Source: JAGPKI01 sp052034135 (GTDB lineage: Bacteria > Caldisericota > Caldisericia > UBA6126 > JAGPKI01). Taken from it: a stretch of 32,622 nt of DNA. The stretch lies in the NCBI GenBank assembly GCA_052034135.1, contig JBPOJC010000046.1, forward strand, positions 1-32,622, written 5' to 3'. Position numbers and translations under genes: made by a program. This document shows, piece by piece, positions 23,835-32,526 of this stretch (position 1 is the first letter of the stretch; every line of letters starts with the position of its first letter). The notes under the pieces are model-generated. The model did not search any database and was not told the origin of the DNA. It saw nothing but the letters and a program-made list of their open reading frames with translations.

Positions 23835-24574
23835 TTAAGTTCTTCCTCCCTGTATGCATTAAATATATTAAGATCTGCTAATATTTCATCCACAGACTTA
23901 CCATACTTTTTAAGTATCTGCTTTTCTGCGTTAATTTCTGGATTTTCCAAGAAACCTCTGCAACCTTCACAGGAATTACCATTTGATGGACATATAGCAC
24001 TACATCCTGCTCGAGTTAAAGGACCTAAACAGGTAAGTCCTTTTTCAAATACACAAACATTCTCTTTAATTCTGCATTCAATGCAAATTGGATAATCTGG
24101 TATTTCTGGTTTTTTGTTAAGCAAGATTGATTTAAAGACTTCTAAAAATTCGTTTTTGTCAATAGGACAACCCCATACGTAATAGTCAACTTTAATAAAT
24201 TTATCTATTGGATAAGCTTTTTCTAAGGTTTCATAAAATGAGGCGTCTTTACCATAGACTTGCTCCTTTATCCATGATATTGGTTTAAGGTTTTTTAAAG
24301 CGTTTAAACCAGCTGTTGCCGCACAAGCTCCTAAAGCCACAACAATTTTTGCTTTATTTCTAATCTCTTCTAATCTCTCTCTATCGTGTTCTCTTGTTAT
24401 GCTTCCTTCAATAAAAGCAACATCATAATCCTCACCTTTTTCTGATATTGCTTCCCTGAAATTCACGATATCTATCTTGGATAGGATATCAAGTATTTCA
24501 TCTTCAAGGTTTAATACAGTAAGTTGACATCCTTCACAGCTTGCAAAATCAAAAAATGCTACTTTTGGTTTCAT
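23831..24574 (-). CDS. hydD: [NiFe] hydrogenase small (delta) subunit
   Basis: A 247-residue electron-transfer subunit carrying three Fe-S clusters. The proximal cluster ligands are Cys13 and Cys16 (SCEGCQ), Cys84 (LGACAATAG) and Cys136 (VWGCPID). The C-terminal part has CIECRIKENVC (164-174), Cys182, Cys191, Cys195 and CEGC (202-205), enough for two more [4Fe-4S] clusters. There is no Tat signal, which agrees with a cytoplasmic enzyme. It overlaps hydG by 1 bp and hydA by 4 bp, so the subunits are made in coupled fashion. Confidence 0.95.
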   Translation of the reverse strand: MKPKVAFFDFASCEGCQLTVLNLEDEILDILSKIDIVNFREAISEKGEDYDVAFIEGSITREHDRERLEEIRNKAKIVVALGACAATAGLNALKNLKPISWIKEQVYGKDASFYETLEKAYPIDKFIKVDYYVWGCPIDKNEFLEVFKSILLNKKPEIPDYPICIECRIKENVCVFEKGLTCLGPLTRAGCSAICPSNGNSCEGCRGFLENPEINAEKQILKKYGKSVDEILADLNIFNAYREEELK

Positions 24575-25404
24575 TATAGAGCCTCCTCAAGTTCTTTAAT
24601 TGTGGGGTATTCAAATACTGGACCCTCCTGACAGCAATAAAGACCGTTAATCTGACAATGTCCACATTTTCCAACTCCACACTTCATTTTTCTTTCCAAA
24701 GACATTATGATATTTTTATCTGGAATCCTTTTTACTCTACATTCAAGAAGAGCAAATTTATACATTACAGGTGGACCACATATTACAGTAATTGTGTTTT
24801 CAGCATCTAATTCTAAATCTGCAAAGAGCGTTGTGATGACTCCAACATGACCCTTCCATGTTTCATCGCCTTTATCTACTGTATCTAAAAATTTTATGTC
24901 AGTCCTCTTCTTTAATTCTTCTACTTCATCTCTAAAAAGGAAATCTGAAGGAGTTTTTACTCCGTAAAGAATCGTTATATCTTTATAGTTATTTCTTTCT
25001 TCTTCTGATGTAACAAAATTAATAAGAGAGCGAAGTGGGGCATAACCAATACCGCCAGCAACAAACAGAAGAGATTTCCCTTTCATTTTTTCTGCATCAA
25101 AACAAGTTCCGTAAGGACCTCTTATGCCTAATTTTGCTCCTGCATTTAGAGAATGTAAGGCTTGGGTTACATTTCCTACTTTTCTTACACATAATTCAAA
25201 GGTGTTTTCCTTCCTGTTGGGAGGTGAAGTAACTGAAATAGGAGCTTCTCCTACTCCAAATACTTCAACCTGAACAAATTGTCCTGGTTTATGCCCTAAT
25301 CGACCTTGTGGCAATTCTATTTCAAACAACTTCTCTAAATCAGTGAGATTTCTTACAGATTTAATAGTAGCGGTAACAGGTGTATAGATTGTTTTTTCAA
25401 ACAT
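24574..25404 (-). CDS. hydG: hydrogenase gamma subunit, FAD/NAD(P)-binding diaphorase
   Basis: A 276-residue flavoprotein of the ferredoxin-NADP reductase type, related to PyrK. The FAD-binding barrel is N-terminal (GQFVQVEVFG, then APISVTSPP in place of the usual RxYS). NAD(P) binding is shown by FVAGGIGYAPLRSLI (about 114-128) and CGPPVMYKFAL. The [2Fe-2S] ligands are Cys242, Cys247, Cys250 and Cys257 or 258 (KCGVGKCGHCQINGLYCC). It passes electrons between NAD(P)H and the Fe-S chain of HydB/HydD. ATG 25404 is preceded by AAAGGAGG. Confidence 0.93.
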   Translation of the reverse strand: MFEKTIYTPVTATIKSVRNLTDLEKLFEIELPQGRLGHKPGQFVQVEVFGVGEAPISVTSPPNRKENTFELCVRKVGNVTQALHSLNAGAKLGIRGPYGTCFDAEKMKGKSLLFVAGGIGYAPLRSLINFVTSEEERNNYKDITILYGVKTPSDFLFRDEVEELKKRTDIKFLDTVDKGDETWKGHVGVITTLFADLELDAENTITVICGPPVMYKFALLECRVKRIPDKNIIMSLERKMKCGVGKCGHCQINGLYCCQEGPVFEYPTIKELEEAL

Positions 25405-25421
25405 TTCCTTATTTTCCTCCT

Positions 25422-26465
25422 TTAAACCTTTGAAGTAATTCCATTGTATTCTTTGGCGAGTTTGTTAACAGTTTCTACTACTTCAATATCAGCTAAACAT
25501 TCTTTTCCGCATCTGCCGCAACCTGTACAAAACGAAGGGCTAAATCTACTTAAATAATAGAACTTTCTATAAAATCTATGCCTATCTCTGCTTGCTTTGG
25601 ATTTCCTAAAAACTTCTCCAGTTGCAACTTTTGTAAATGACTCTAAATGGCATGAATCCCATTGTCTAATACGTTCGCCCTCAGTAAGTTTGAGATTCAT
25701 TGAATCATATACGTCAAAACAATAACATGTTGGACAAACAAGATTGCATCTTCCACATGCAACACACTTTTCTCCGTTTTCTTCCCACACTTTGCTGTTG
25801 TAAACACCAGCAAACATTAATGGCAACTCCGAAAGTGGCATATCCATTTTGTTTGTGCAGGCAGCTTTCTTTTTTTCTACGAATTCGTCCCTTCTCTGAA
25901 TTTCGCCACCAGTTGCATCTCTTATAAAATCAACATTCAATAGTTCTTTTCCTTTATCTGTAGAAACATTAACAAGATATCCGTCTCCAATATCTGTTAA
26001 AAACAGATCAAAATACTCATTTTTAGGTATTATTGTTCCAACGCTTGTACAGAAACACCTATCATCTGGGATACAATCAATTCCAATAAGAATTGTCTTT
26101 TTTCTCTTTTCCATGTAATTTGAATCAACGTTTTTTTCAGAAAAAACTTTGTCAAGTAAATTTATCCCTTTTAGGTCACAAGGGTGAACACCAAAAATAA
26201 TACGTTCCTTAGATTCAACAAATCCATTAGCTTCAGCATTAAGATAATCATACTTTACAATAGTTTCCTCCTGAGGAAAAAGAAACTTTTTTGGTGGTAA
26301 AATAGTCCTAACATAGTCAAAAACAACATCATTTAGGTCTTTAATACTTTCAAATGAATAAAAATTTTCCTCTTTTTTAACAGGCGCATCAAGCTCTAAC
26401 CCTTCACTTAACAAAGAGGACAAAAAATCAACTCTTTTACTTTTTGGTAAAAATTTAAAAGACAT
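25422..26465 (-). CDS. hydB: hydrogenase beta subunit, 4Fe-4S protein
   Basis: A 347-residue iron-sulfur subunit of the sulfhydrogenase type. Two ferredoxin-like motifs are seen: KCVACGRCNLVCPTC (Cys234-247) and FCTGCGRCGKEC (Cys313-323). Additional cysteines occur at VHPCDLKG and DDRCFC. In characterised enzymes this subunit bridges the NAD(P)-binding subunit and the hydrogenase dimer. The open frame extends to GTG 26471, but AGGAGG immediately precedes that codon, so ATG 26465 with 5 nt spacing is the correct start. That ATG overlaps the thyX stop (TGATG), tying the hydrogenase to the pyr-thyX genes. Confidence 0.93.
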   Translation of the reverse strand: MSFKFLPKSKRVDFLSSLLSEGLELDAPVKKEENFYSFESIKDLNDVVFDYVRTILPPKKFLFPQEETIVKYDYLNAEANGFVESKERIIFGVHPCDLKGINLLDKVFSEKNVDSNYMEKRKKTILIGIDCIPDDRCFCTSVGTIIPKNEYFDLFLTDIGDGYLVNVSTDKGKELLNVDFIRDATGGEIQRRDEFVEKKKAACTNKMDMPLSELPLMFAGVYNSKVWEENGEKCVACGRCNLVCPTCYCFDVYDSMNLKLTEGERIRQWDSCHLESFTKVATGEVFRKSKASRDRHRFYRKFYYLSRFSPSFCTGCGRCGKECLADIEVVETVNKLAKEYNGITSKV

Positions 26466-27145
26466 CAACACCTCCTAATAAAATCCTTCTCTCGTAATTT
26501 TAAGTAATAGTTTAAAATATTGCATGGTTTAACTTCTTTACAAAATCCATCATGAAAACAGTTTGGTTGAAGATAATCTCCCATTATCTGCGAAACATTC
26601 TTAACTTCTTTTTTAATGCAGAAAAAAAGTCTTCTTATTTCCCATTGCGCTTTTTTGCAAAGCCTTAACGATGATGCATGCATTATTTCTCTATAGTTCA
26701 TAGTCATTATTATCTCAGTATTTATTCCATTTGGCAAGATAAATCTTGCATCCTCCTTAGGTATGCCTGATGAAATGAGGCTTTCATATGCTTCTCTACA
26801 TTTTAACACGCCACTTTGGTAAATTTCAAAAGCCTCTTTGTTCTGCTTTATTGAAGGTGGGGTTACATAAGAAAAATCACTTTCATCTGTATATCTTTGG
26901 CTTCTCTGAGTAAAACTTACACCTATTCTAAATCTTACAAGCTGGTGAGAACATGCTCTTGAAATATCTTTTATATGAAAAGTAAAGTTTACATGCTCAA
27001 AAACACTATGATGCCCACTTTTGTATAATAATTCGAAAAAATATTCGTCGCTCTTGCTTGAATCTTCTTTCCCTCGAGTTATTCTTGCAGAATCGGCAAT
27101 GATCTTTAAAGGGTCAGCAGTATATCGAAGTAAAGTTACCTCCAT
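26465..27145 (-). CDS. thyX: flavin-dependent thymidylate synthase ThyX
   Basis: A 226-residue enzyme making dTMP from dUMP with methylene-tetrahydrofolate and reduced FAD, using NADPH. Visible family features are GHHSVFEHVNFTF (44-56) and the active-site stretch HQLVRFRIGVSFTQRSQRY (67-85). The usual RHRX7S is R-F-R-X8-S here: His is replaced by Phe72 and the spacing is one longer. The open frame continues up to 27175, but ATG 27145 is preferred: GGAGATC lies upstream and the pyrE stop ends one base before it. The hydB start overlaps its stop by 1 bp. Its place between pyrE and hydB gives one pyrimidine-to-hydrogenase transcript. Confidence 0.93.
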   Translation of the reverse strand: MEVTLLRYTADPLKIIADSARITRGKEDSSKSDEYFFELLYKSGHHSVFEHVNFTFHIKDISRACSHQLVRFRIGVSFTQRSQRYTDESDFSYVTPPSIKQNKEAFEIYQSGVLKCREAYESLISSGIPKEDARFILPNGINTEIIMTMNYREIMHASSLRLCKKAQWEIRRLFFCIKKEVKNVSQIMGDYLQPNCFHDGFCKEVKPCNILNYYLKLREKDFIRRC

Positions 27146-27146
27146 A

Positions 27147-27722
27147 TCACTTTGATCTCCGTGAGCCAGGTTCATCTAAAGGAATGCCTTCCTTACAAAG
27201 GGGGCACTCATTTTCTTCATAAGTTTTTATACTGATTTTTATTGCAGAGTAAAATGGATAAGCAAGTGAAGAGGGGTTTTCTCTTCTGTCTACTATTGCT
27301 GCAATGGCTTTTGGCTCTAACCCCTTCTCTTTAACAATATCAATTAATTCAAAGGTTGTTTTGGCGGTGGTTACAACATCCTCAACAATGACGACTCTAT
27401 CATCCTTGATTAAATCAAAACCTCTTCGAAATTTAAGGTTGCCATCCACTCTCTCTGCAAAAATACCTCTTGCACCAACTAATCTTGCAAGTTCGTAAGA
27501 CGCAAGAATACCTCCTATTGCCGCTCCTACTATAACAGTTGGGTTGAATTGTTTAACTTCTAAAGCAAGCTCATTCATCACTATATTGTTTAGATTAGGA
27601 TATTGTTGAAGGAGTGCGCACTGCAAGTAAGCATCAGAATGCCTTCCAGAAGAAAGTTTAAAATGACCCTTGTTTAAAACACCAATTTCTTGAAATAGAG
27701 AAAGTATTTCTTCTTCTTTCAT
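27147..27722 (-). CDS. pyrE: orotate phosphoribosyltransferase
   Basis: A 191-residue transferase joining orotate to PRPP to give OMP. The PRPP loop is VVIVEDVVTTAKTTFE, preceded by FAERVDGNLKFRRGF. The usual glycines after TT (VVTTGGS) are Ala-Lys here. The N-terminal GHFKLSSGRHSDAYLQCALL is the orotate-binding segment. The Cys-containing tail CPLCKEGIPLDEPGS is typical of the shorter PyrE type in thermophiles such as Thermus and Thermotoga. The start overlaps the pyrF stop by 4 bp. Confidence 0.95.
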   Translation of the reverse strand: MKEEEILSLFQEIGVLNKGHFKLSSGRHSDAYLQCALLQQYPNLNNIVMNELALEVKQFNPTVIVGAAIGGILASYELARLVGARGIFAERVDGNLKFRRGFDLIKDDRVVIVEDVVTTAKTTFELIDIVKEKGLEPKAIAAIVDRRENPSSLAYPFYSAIKISIKTYEENECPLCKEGIPLDEPGSRRSK

Positions 27723-28438
27723 TTTTCTTCCGAACCTTTCTTAATTTCTTCTATGATTCTTAAAGCTTCTTCCTGTGGTGAAACTGCTTTTATGATGGGC
27801 CTTCCTACAACTATATAATCAGCCTTGTTTTTAATCGCCGATAGAGGAGTAAAAGCTCTCTGTTGGTCATCTTTACTATCTTGGGCTCTTCTTATGCCAG
27901 GGCATATTGTTATAAAATCTTCTCCACATAATTCTTTTATCCTAAACGCTTCTCCTGCACTTGATATAACTCCATTCAAACCTGCTTCCTTAGCAAGCAA
28001 ACCTAATCTTTCTGCCTCTTTGAGGGAATTTAAGGAAAACCCTAATCTTTCAAGTTCATAATCATCAAGAGAAGTAAGAACCGTAACTCCTACCAATTTA
28101 GTTTGAGGTGAAAACTCCAAAATCGCTCTCTTTGCTTCCTGCATAGCCTTAAATCCAGCCAAAGTATGCATATTTAAAATATCAACCGAATAATCTGACA
28201 GGACTTTAATGGAAGAGTAAACAGTATTTGGTATATCATTTAATTTTAAGTCTAAGAAAATTTTAACATTTCTACTTTTTAACTCTGAAATAATTTTACT
28301 ACCATATTTAAGATACATTTGTAAGCCAACTTTATAGAAGAAAACATTTTCCTTCAATAAATCAACAATGTTAAGAGCATCGTTAATTTCGTCAAAATCA
28401 AGACTAACTATTAATCTCTCATTTGCATTTATCTTCAT
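27719..28438 (-). CDS. pyrF: orotidine 5'-phosphate decarboxylase
   Basis: A 239-residue TIM-barrel enzyme converting OMP to UMP. The catalytic Lys/Asp array is in KIFLDLKLNDIPNTV. The first strand is RLIVSLDFDEI, and TICPGIRRAQDSKDDQQR with YIVVGRPIIKA forms the phosphate site. Open frame extends to 28501 inside pyrD, but ATG 28438 is the real start: AAGGAAAA lies upstream and the ATG overlaps the pyrD stop (ATGA). Confidence 0.95.
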   Translation of the reverse strand: MKINANERLIVSLDFDEINDALNIVDLLKENVFFYKVGLQMYLKYGSKIISELKSRNVKIFLDLKLNDIPNTVYSSIKVLSDYSVDILNMHTLAGFKAMQEAKRAILEFSPQTKLVGVTVLTSLDDYELERLGFSLNSLKEAERLGLLAKEAGLNGVISSAGEAFRIKELCGEDFITICPGIRRAQDSKDDQQRAFTPLSAIKNKADYIVVGRPIIKAVSPQEEALRIIEEIKKGSEEK

Positions 28439-29352
28439 AACTTTTTTCCTTTGTGGGCAATTCCTATAAGGTCTGAGATGGCTACATCTTTTTCCTCGCA
28501 ATAGCTGGTAAGGTCAGATATAATTGTAGGCATAACTAAAGGGGATGAAAAGTTAGCAGTGCCAACCTGGACAAGGCTTGCTCCAGCAAAAATAAACTCA
28601 AGAGCATCTTTAAAATTCATTATTCCACCGCATCCTATTATAGGTATTTGTAAGGCTTCATATACATCCCATACTGCTCGAAGGGCAATTGGCTTTATAG
28701 CTGGTCCTGATAAACCTGCAACTACATTCTTAAAAACTGGGGCTTTATTGTCCACATCGATTGCCATACCTTTTATAGTATTGCCAATACATACTGCATC
28801 AACCCCTGCTTCTGAAGCTCTTTTTGTTAAATTTACAATATTGTTTGTCCCACTACTTAGTTTAACAATTAAAAACTTACTTGTTTCACTTCTGATTTCT
28901 TTGATTACTTTGCTAAGAGCGGCTTCGTCCTCGCCAAAATAAACATAGTCCTCCTCGACATTTGGGCAGGAGAGGTTTATTTCTATTGCATCGATAGGTG
29001 TATTATCAAGAATAGAAGATAATTCGACATATTCTTCTATTTTTGAGCCAGCTATACTTACAACCTTTATAGTGTTTATACTTTTAATAAATGGAAGTTC
29101 GTTATCGACAAAATAAGATATTCCTGGGTTCTCGAGCCCTATTGAATTCAAAACTCCGCCATAAATTTCATATATTCGCGGTTGAGGGTTACCTACTCTT
29201 GGAAACATTGTAATGCTTTTTGTTACAATACCGCCTAAGATATCTAAATCAAAGAAAGAGGAGTATTCTCTACCAAACCCAAATGTTCCAGAGGCAGGTA
29301 GTACAGGGTTTTTAAACTCTAAATTTTTCAGTCTAACTGTGAGCCTTTTCAT
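28435..29352 (-). CDS. pyrD: dihydroorotate dehydrogenase 1B, catalytic subunit
   Basis: A 305-residue FMN TIM-barrel oxidising dihydroorotate to orotate. The N-terminus FKNPVLPASGTFGFGREY and the NPQPRIYEIYGGVLNSIGLEN segment are class 1. Catalytic Cys129 lies in INLSCPNV, the class 1B form. Electrons pass to PyrK, encoded immediately upstream with a 4 bp overlap, and then to NAD+. The loop after Cys129 (EEDYVYFGED) lacks the Gly-Gly usual in 1B enzymes. Confidence 0.95.
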   Translation of the reverse strand: MKRLTVRLKNLEFKNPVLPASGTFGFGREYSSFFDLDILGGIVTKSITMFPRVGNPQPRIYEIYGGVLNSIGLENPGISYFVDNELPFIKSINTIKVVSIAGSKIEEYVELSSILDNTPIDAIEINLSCPNVEEDYVYFGEDEAALSKVIKEIRSETSKFLIVKLSSGTNNIVNLTKRASEAGVDAVCIGNTIKGMAIDVDNKAPVFKNVVAGLSGPAIKPIALRAVWDVYEALQIPIIGCGGIMNFKDALEFIFAGASLVQVGTANFSSPLVMPTIISDLTSYCEEKDVAISDLIGIAHKGKKL

Positions 29353-30149
29353 AATGATTTAAAATTAACCTTGTCTCCATAAAAAATAGGTCCATCGGTA
29401 CAAACATGTTTTAATGATCCATCAAGAGCTTTTATTGTACAACCCAGACAAGCCCCTATCCCGCAAGCCATATTTTCCTCAAGGGAAAGCTGTACAATTT
29501 TGCCTTTTTGAATCAAGTAATTGGAAAAAACTTTAAGCATCTCAATAGGACCGCAGATATAAGTATGCAAAAAATCCTCTATTTCATTCTCTTTGAAAAA
29601 TTCAAATAAGTTTTTATCAAATTGGCCATTTTTGTAATCAGTATGGGGAAAATATTTTACTCCATTAAGAGTTAGTTGAGACTGAGGGATTCGCTCTTCT
29701 TCATAGGTGACACCGTAGTATAGGTAAATATTGCCTTTGAAACTAGAATCCTCAAATGTATTTAATAGAAACTCAAGAGGAGCAATTCCTATTCCACCAG
29801 CTATTAAAACAACAGCATTGTTATTTGGTGGTAAATCAAAACTGTTTCCGCATGGAATTATAAAATCAACGCAATCATTCTTTTTAAGAAATGAAAGGTT
29901 TTCTGTGCCCTTGCCCACAACTTTATAAATAATGCTTATACTGTCATCTTTTGCTTTAAAGATACTGAAGGGCCTTCGCAATATAACAGGATTCCTGCCA
30001 GGGCAAGAAATATGAATAAAATTCCCTGCTTTTAAATCAATTCCTTTAATGTCAGCTTCCAAAGATAGAAAATAAATATCTTTGGCTAAAGAATAATTAT
30101 CTAAAACCGTTCCAGAAATTAGTCTCTTTGTGGACAATTTTCCCCTCAC
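29349..30149 (-). CDS. pyrK: dihydroorotate dehydrogenase 1B, electron-transfer subunit
   Basis: A subunit of up to 266 residues with FAD and a [2Fe-2S] cluster. RRPFSIF (about 58-64) binds FAD, VLIAGGIGIAPLEFLL the nucleotide, and the cluster ligands are in ACGIGACLGC and HVCTDGPIF. It allows PyrD to use NAD+. It shares its fold with HydG of the same operon. The open frame starts at GTG 30149, but a TTG at 30137 has AGGGG 4 nt upstream and may be the true start; either way the gene overlaps the end of pyrC by 40-53 bp. Confidence 0.93.
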   Translation of the reverse strand: MRGKLSTKRLISGTVLDNYSLAKDIYFLSLEADIKGIDLKAGNFIHISCPGRNPVILRRPFSIFKAKDDSISIIYKVVGKGTENLSFLKKNDCVDFIIPCGNSFDLPPNNNAVVLIAGGIGIAPLEFLLNTFEDSSFKGNIYLYYGVTYEEERIPQSQLTLNGVKYFPHTDYKNGQFDKNLFEFFKENEIEDFLHTYICGPIEMLKVFSNYLIQKGKIVQLSLEENMACGIGACLGCTIKALDGSLKHVCTDGPIFYGDKVNFKSL

Positions 30150-31389
30150 ATATTGTTAAAACTGGAAATCCATATAGTTCAAAGCCAATAAAAGGATTAT
30201 TTTTTCCTTTCGATATCAACATATCTTCATTTAATACATAACTTTCTAAACTTACTATGGTTAAATTTGCTTTTTTTAGGGAAGATATTACCCCTTCGTT
30301 GTTTATATTAAGAATTTTTGCAGGGGCAGAAGTGATTAATGGAATAAAGTCCTCAAAACTCATAAAACCATCTTTAACAAGAGCGGTATAAGAGACTGAA
30401 AAAGCTGTCTCGAAACCAGATATACCGAACGGAGCCACTGAAAAATCTCTCGATTTTTCAAATTTAGTATGAGGAGCATGGTCTGTGGCTATACAATTTA
30501 TTATTCCATTTTTAAGCGCTTTTATTAGTAATAATCTATCTTTTACGCCTCTTATAGGGGGATTTACTTTAAAACTTGTATCTGTTGGATCTATATCATC
30601 TTCATCAAAGAAAATATGATGAGGAGTAACATCTGTCGTAAACTTAAAGCCCTCTTCTTTTAGAGGAGTGAGAATTTCAACGGTCTGTCCAGAGGAGAGA
30701 TGAGTAAAGTGAACGGAATAATCAATATAATTGGCAATTGCAAGGTCTCTTAATAAAATTGAGGATTCTGCACAAGCAGGAATTCCCTTCATTTTAAACT
30801 TGATAGAGACTCTGCCCTCATTAACAAGACCATCGTCTGAAAGCTCTTTATCTTCCTCATGTAATATTAAAAGAAAATTATTCTCTTTTGCGCATATTAA
30901 TGCTTCCATAAAAACTTTTGAGTTAGAAATGGGCTTACCATCATCGGAGTAGACTTTTAAAATTCCTTCCTTAAGTAATGATGAAAGCTCTCTACCTCTT
31001 AAATTTTCAGTAATAGTGCCTGCCTGTATCACATTAATCAATGCATCCTTATCAATTTTTTGAGAAACTGTATCATAGATGGATTTTCTGTCGATAGGGG
31101 GAGTAGTATTTGCCATTGCAACCACTCTTGTAAAACCACCCTTAGCTGCAGCTCTCGTTCCTGTGTGGATTGTCTCTTTCTCTTCTTCACCAGGTTCTCT
31201 CAAATGGCAGTGAATATCAATAAAACCAGGTAGAACAAAAAGGCCTTCTGCATTTATAACTTCACAGTCAGGATAATCTAAGCTATTACCTATTGAAGCT
31301 ATAAGATTATCCTTAATGAGTAAGTCAACCTTATGAAAAGCTCTCTCGTTAGAATCATAAACATTTCCATTCTTAATAAGAATATTCAT
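30097..31389 (-). CDS. pyrC: dihydroorotase, class I
   Basis: A 430-residue zinc amidohydrolase that cyclises carbamoyl-aspartate to dihydroorotate. Metal and catalytic residues are His60 and His62 in GFIDIHCHLREPG, Asp149/150 in YSDDGKPI, His177, His230 and Asp303 in CIATDHAPHT. MANTTPPID is the substrate-binding segment. Length is normal for class I. It heads the thirteen-gene minus-strand operon. No ribosome site precedes ATG 31389, and the -10 box is only 10 nt away, so the mRNA is probably leaderless or nearly so. pyrB and carAB are absent. Confidence 0.95.
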   Translation of the reverse strand: MNILIKNGNVYDSNERAFHKVDLLIKDNLIASIGNSLDYPDCEVINAEGLFVLPGFIDIHCHLREPGEEEKETIHTGTRAAAKGGFTRVVAMANTTPPIDRKSIYDTVSQKIDKDALINVIQAGTITENLRGRELSSLLKEGILKVYSDDGKPISNSKVFMEALICAKENNFLLILHEEDKELSDDGLVNEGRVSIKFKMKGIPACAESSILLRDLAIANYIDYSVHFTHLSSGQTVEILTPLKEEGFKFTTDVTPHHIFFDEDDIDPTDTSFKVNPPIRGVKDRLLLIKALKNGIINCIATDHAPHTKFEKSRDFSVAPFGISGFETAFSVSYTALVKDGFMSFEDFIPLITSAPAKILNINNEGVISSLKKANLTIVSLESYVLNEDMLISKGKNNPFIGFELYGFPVLTICEGKIVHKETNFWNGFR

Positions 31390-31399
31390 TTCAAAATAT

Positions 31400-31428
31400 A
31401 GTATACTGAATATTTAAAATTCCTTCAA
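31400..31428 (-). promoter_or_regulatory. promoter of the pyr-thyX-hyd operon
   Basis: On the minus strand TTGAAG (31428-31423) and TATACT (31405-31400) are spaced by 17 nt. Ten nucleotides separate the -10 box from the pyrC ATG, leaving a leader of about 3-4 nt. There is no room for an attenuator, PyrR site or riboswitch in such a leader. Confidence 0.7.
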
Positions 31429-31775
31429 TTTTTAACTTTTTTCTTTTATTTAAACTTTATTCCTACTTTAAATTTATGTGAGAATTCAATTGTTTTTCAC
31501 ACTCTTCTGAGTTTTTAATAAAATATTCATAATTCTTTGATTTTATTCTTGTAAATGATGATTCAGTCTTATTTAAACAGATACTCATAAAATATTTTAA
31601 CCTTATGCTTTTAAACCTGTTTTTCACCTTTAATTTTTTCTTTTTTGCGAGTTAGTTGAATGGTTTTTCTTATCACACTATTTCTCTTTTTATGTAAATA
31701 TAAATATTTAACTTTTTTATTATTCTTTATAAGAGAGAATCTTTAGTCGCTAAAAAGAGTGCCCCATTACTTTTT
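31429..31775. other. AT-rich intergenic region, no gene seen
   Basis: About 350 bases upstream of the pyr promoter. Very AT-rich, with no open frame, RNA gene or clear promoter that I can support. Confidence 0.4.
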
Positions 31776-32234
31776 CGTAATTCTGAGCATCAGCGAAGAA
31801 TCTTCTCATTTAGTTTTTTCATTTTTTATTCACGTTTGTGCTTGTTTCGCATGAGGGTAAAAGAAGGAGACCCTTCGTCGCTTTCAGATACGCTCCTCAG
31901 GGTGACACCCCACCGTCATTCCGAATGTGCGTATTTTACAGTAGTACTGATGAATATTCGTATTTATCTTTTACCATTTTGTAGGGTTTATGTTTTACTT
32001 AAATTTATTATGCATATAACAGTAAAAAGAGGAGATCCTTCGGGAGCAAAATACAGATACGCTCCCTCAGGAAAACGGTGAAAGCGGTCATCCTAGAATT
32101 CTCTTATCGGGGATCCATTAGAGAAACCGTCATCCCCGAAATCTTTTATCGGCGATCCAGTCTTTCATTTTAAATATTTTTTCATTTAGGAGTGACAGAA
32201 TATAAAATTTTGCCCCACTTATATATATGGGGGG
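31776..32234. repeat. composite dispersed-repeat block, right copy
   Basis: Units in order: 31776-31806 (ATTCTGAGCATCAGCGAAGAA), 31858-31935, 31985-32040 (matches the reverse complement of 19636-19690 at about 43 of 49 bases by eye), 32129-32163 (about 32 of 35 with the reverse complement of 19508-19542), and 32189-32234 (matches the reverse complement of 19280-19325). Open frames at 31836-32081 and 32130-32417 lie across repeats and are not genes. Confidence 0.75.
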
Positions 32235-32526
32235 AATAAATTGTTTTTTAGAGATGTTTCTTCCATGTCTACCTCCCGCCTTCTGGATTCCTATTTTCAT
32301 TGAAATGTCATAGTATAAATGGATTTCCGTAATTGCTCTGAATGATGTAAAAGCGATGTTACGACTTAGGAATAGTAGGGATGACACAGAAACAGTATTG
32401 AGAAGGAACTTTTTCACGTAATAGAAAATGAGTATTTCTGGTTTTAATCTAATTTAATATGAAAATTAATACGAAAATTTATCACTTTAATTTATACCCA
32501 ACTTCCCAAACTAACCAATGTTTCCC

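Noticed and set aside
31836..32417. Open frames at 31836-32081 and 32130-32417
   Set aside because: Both lie in the right repeat block and have no start signals or protein-like composition.
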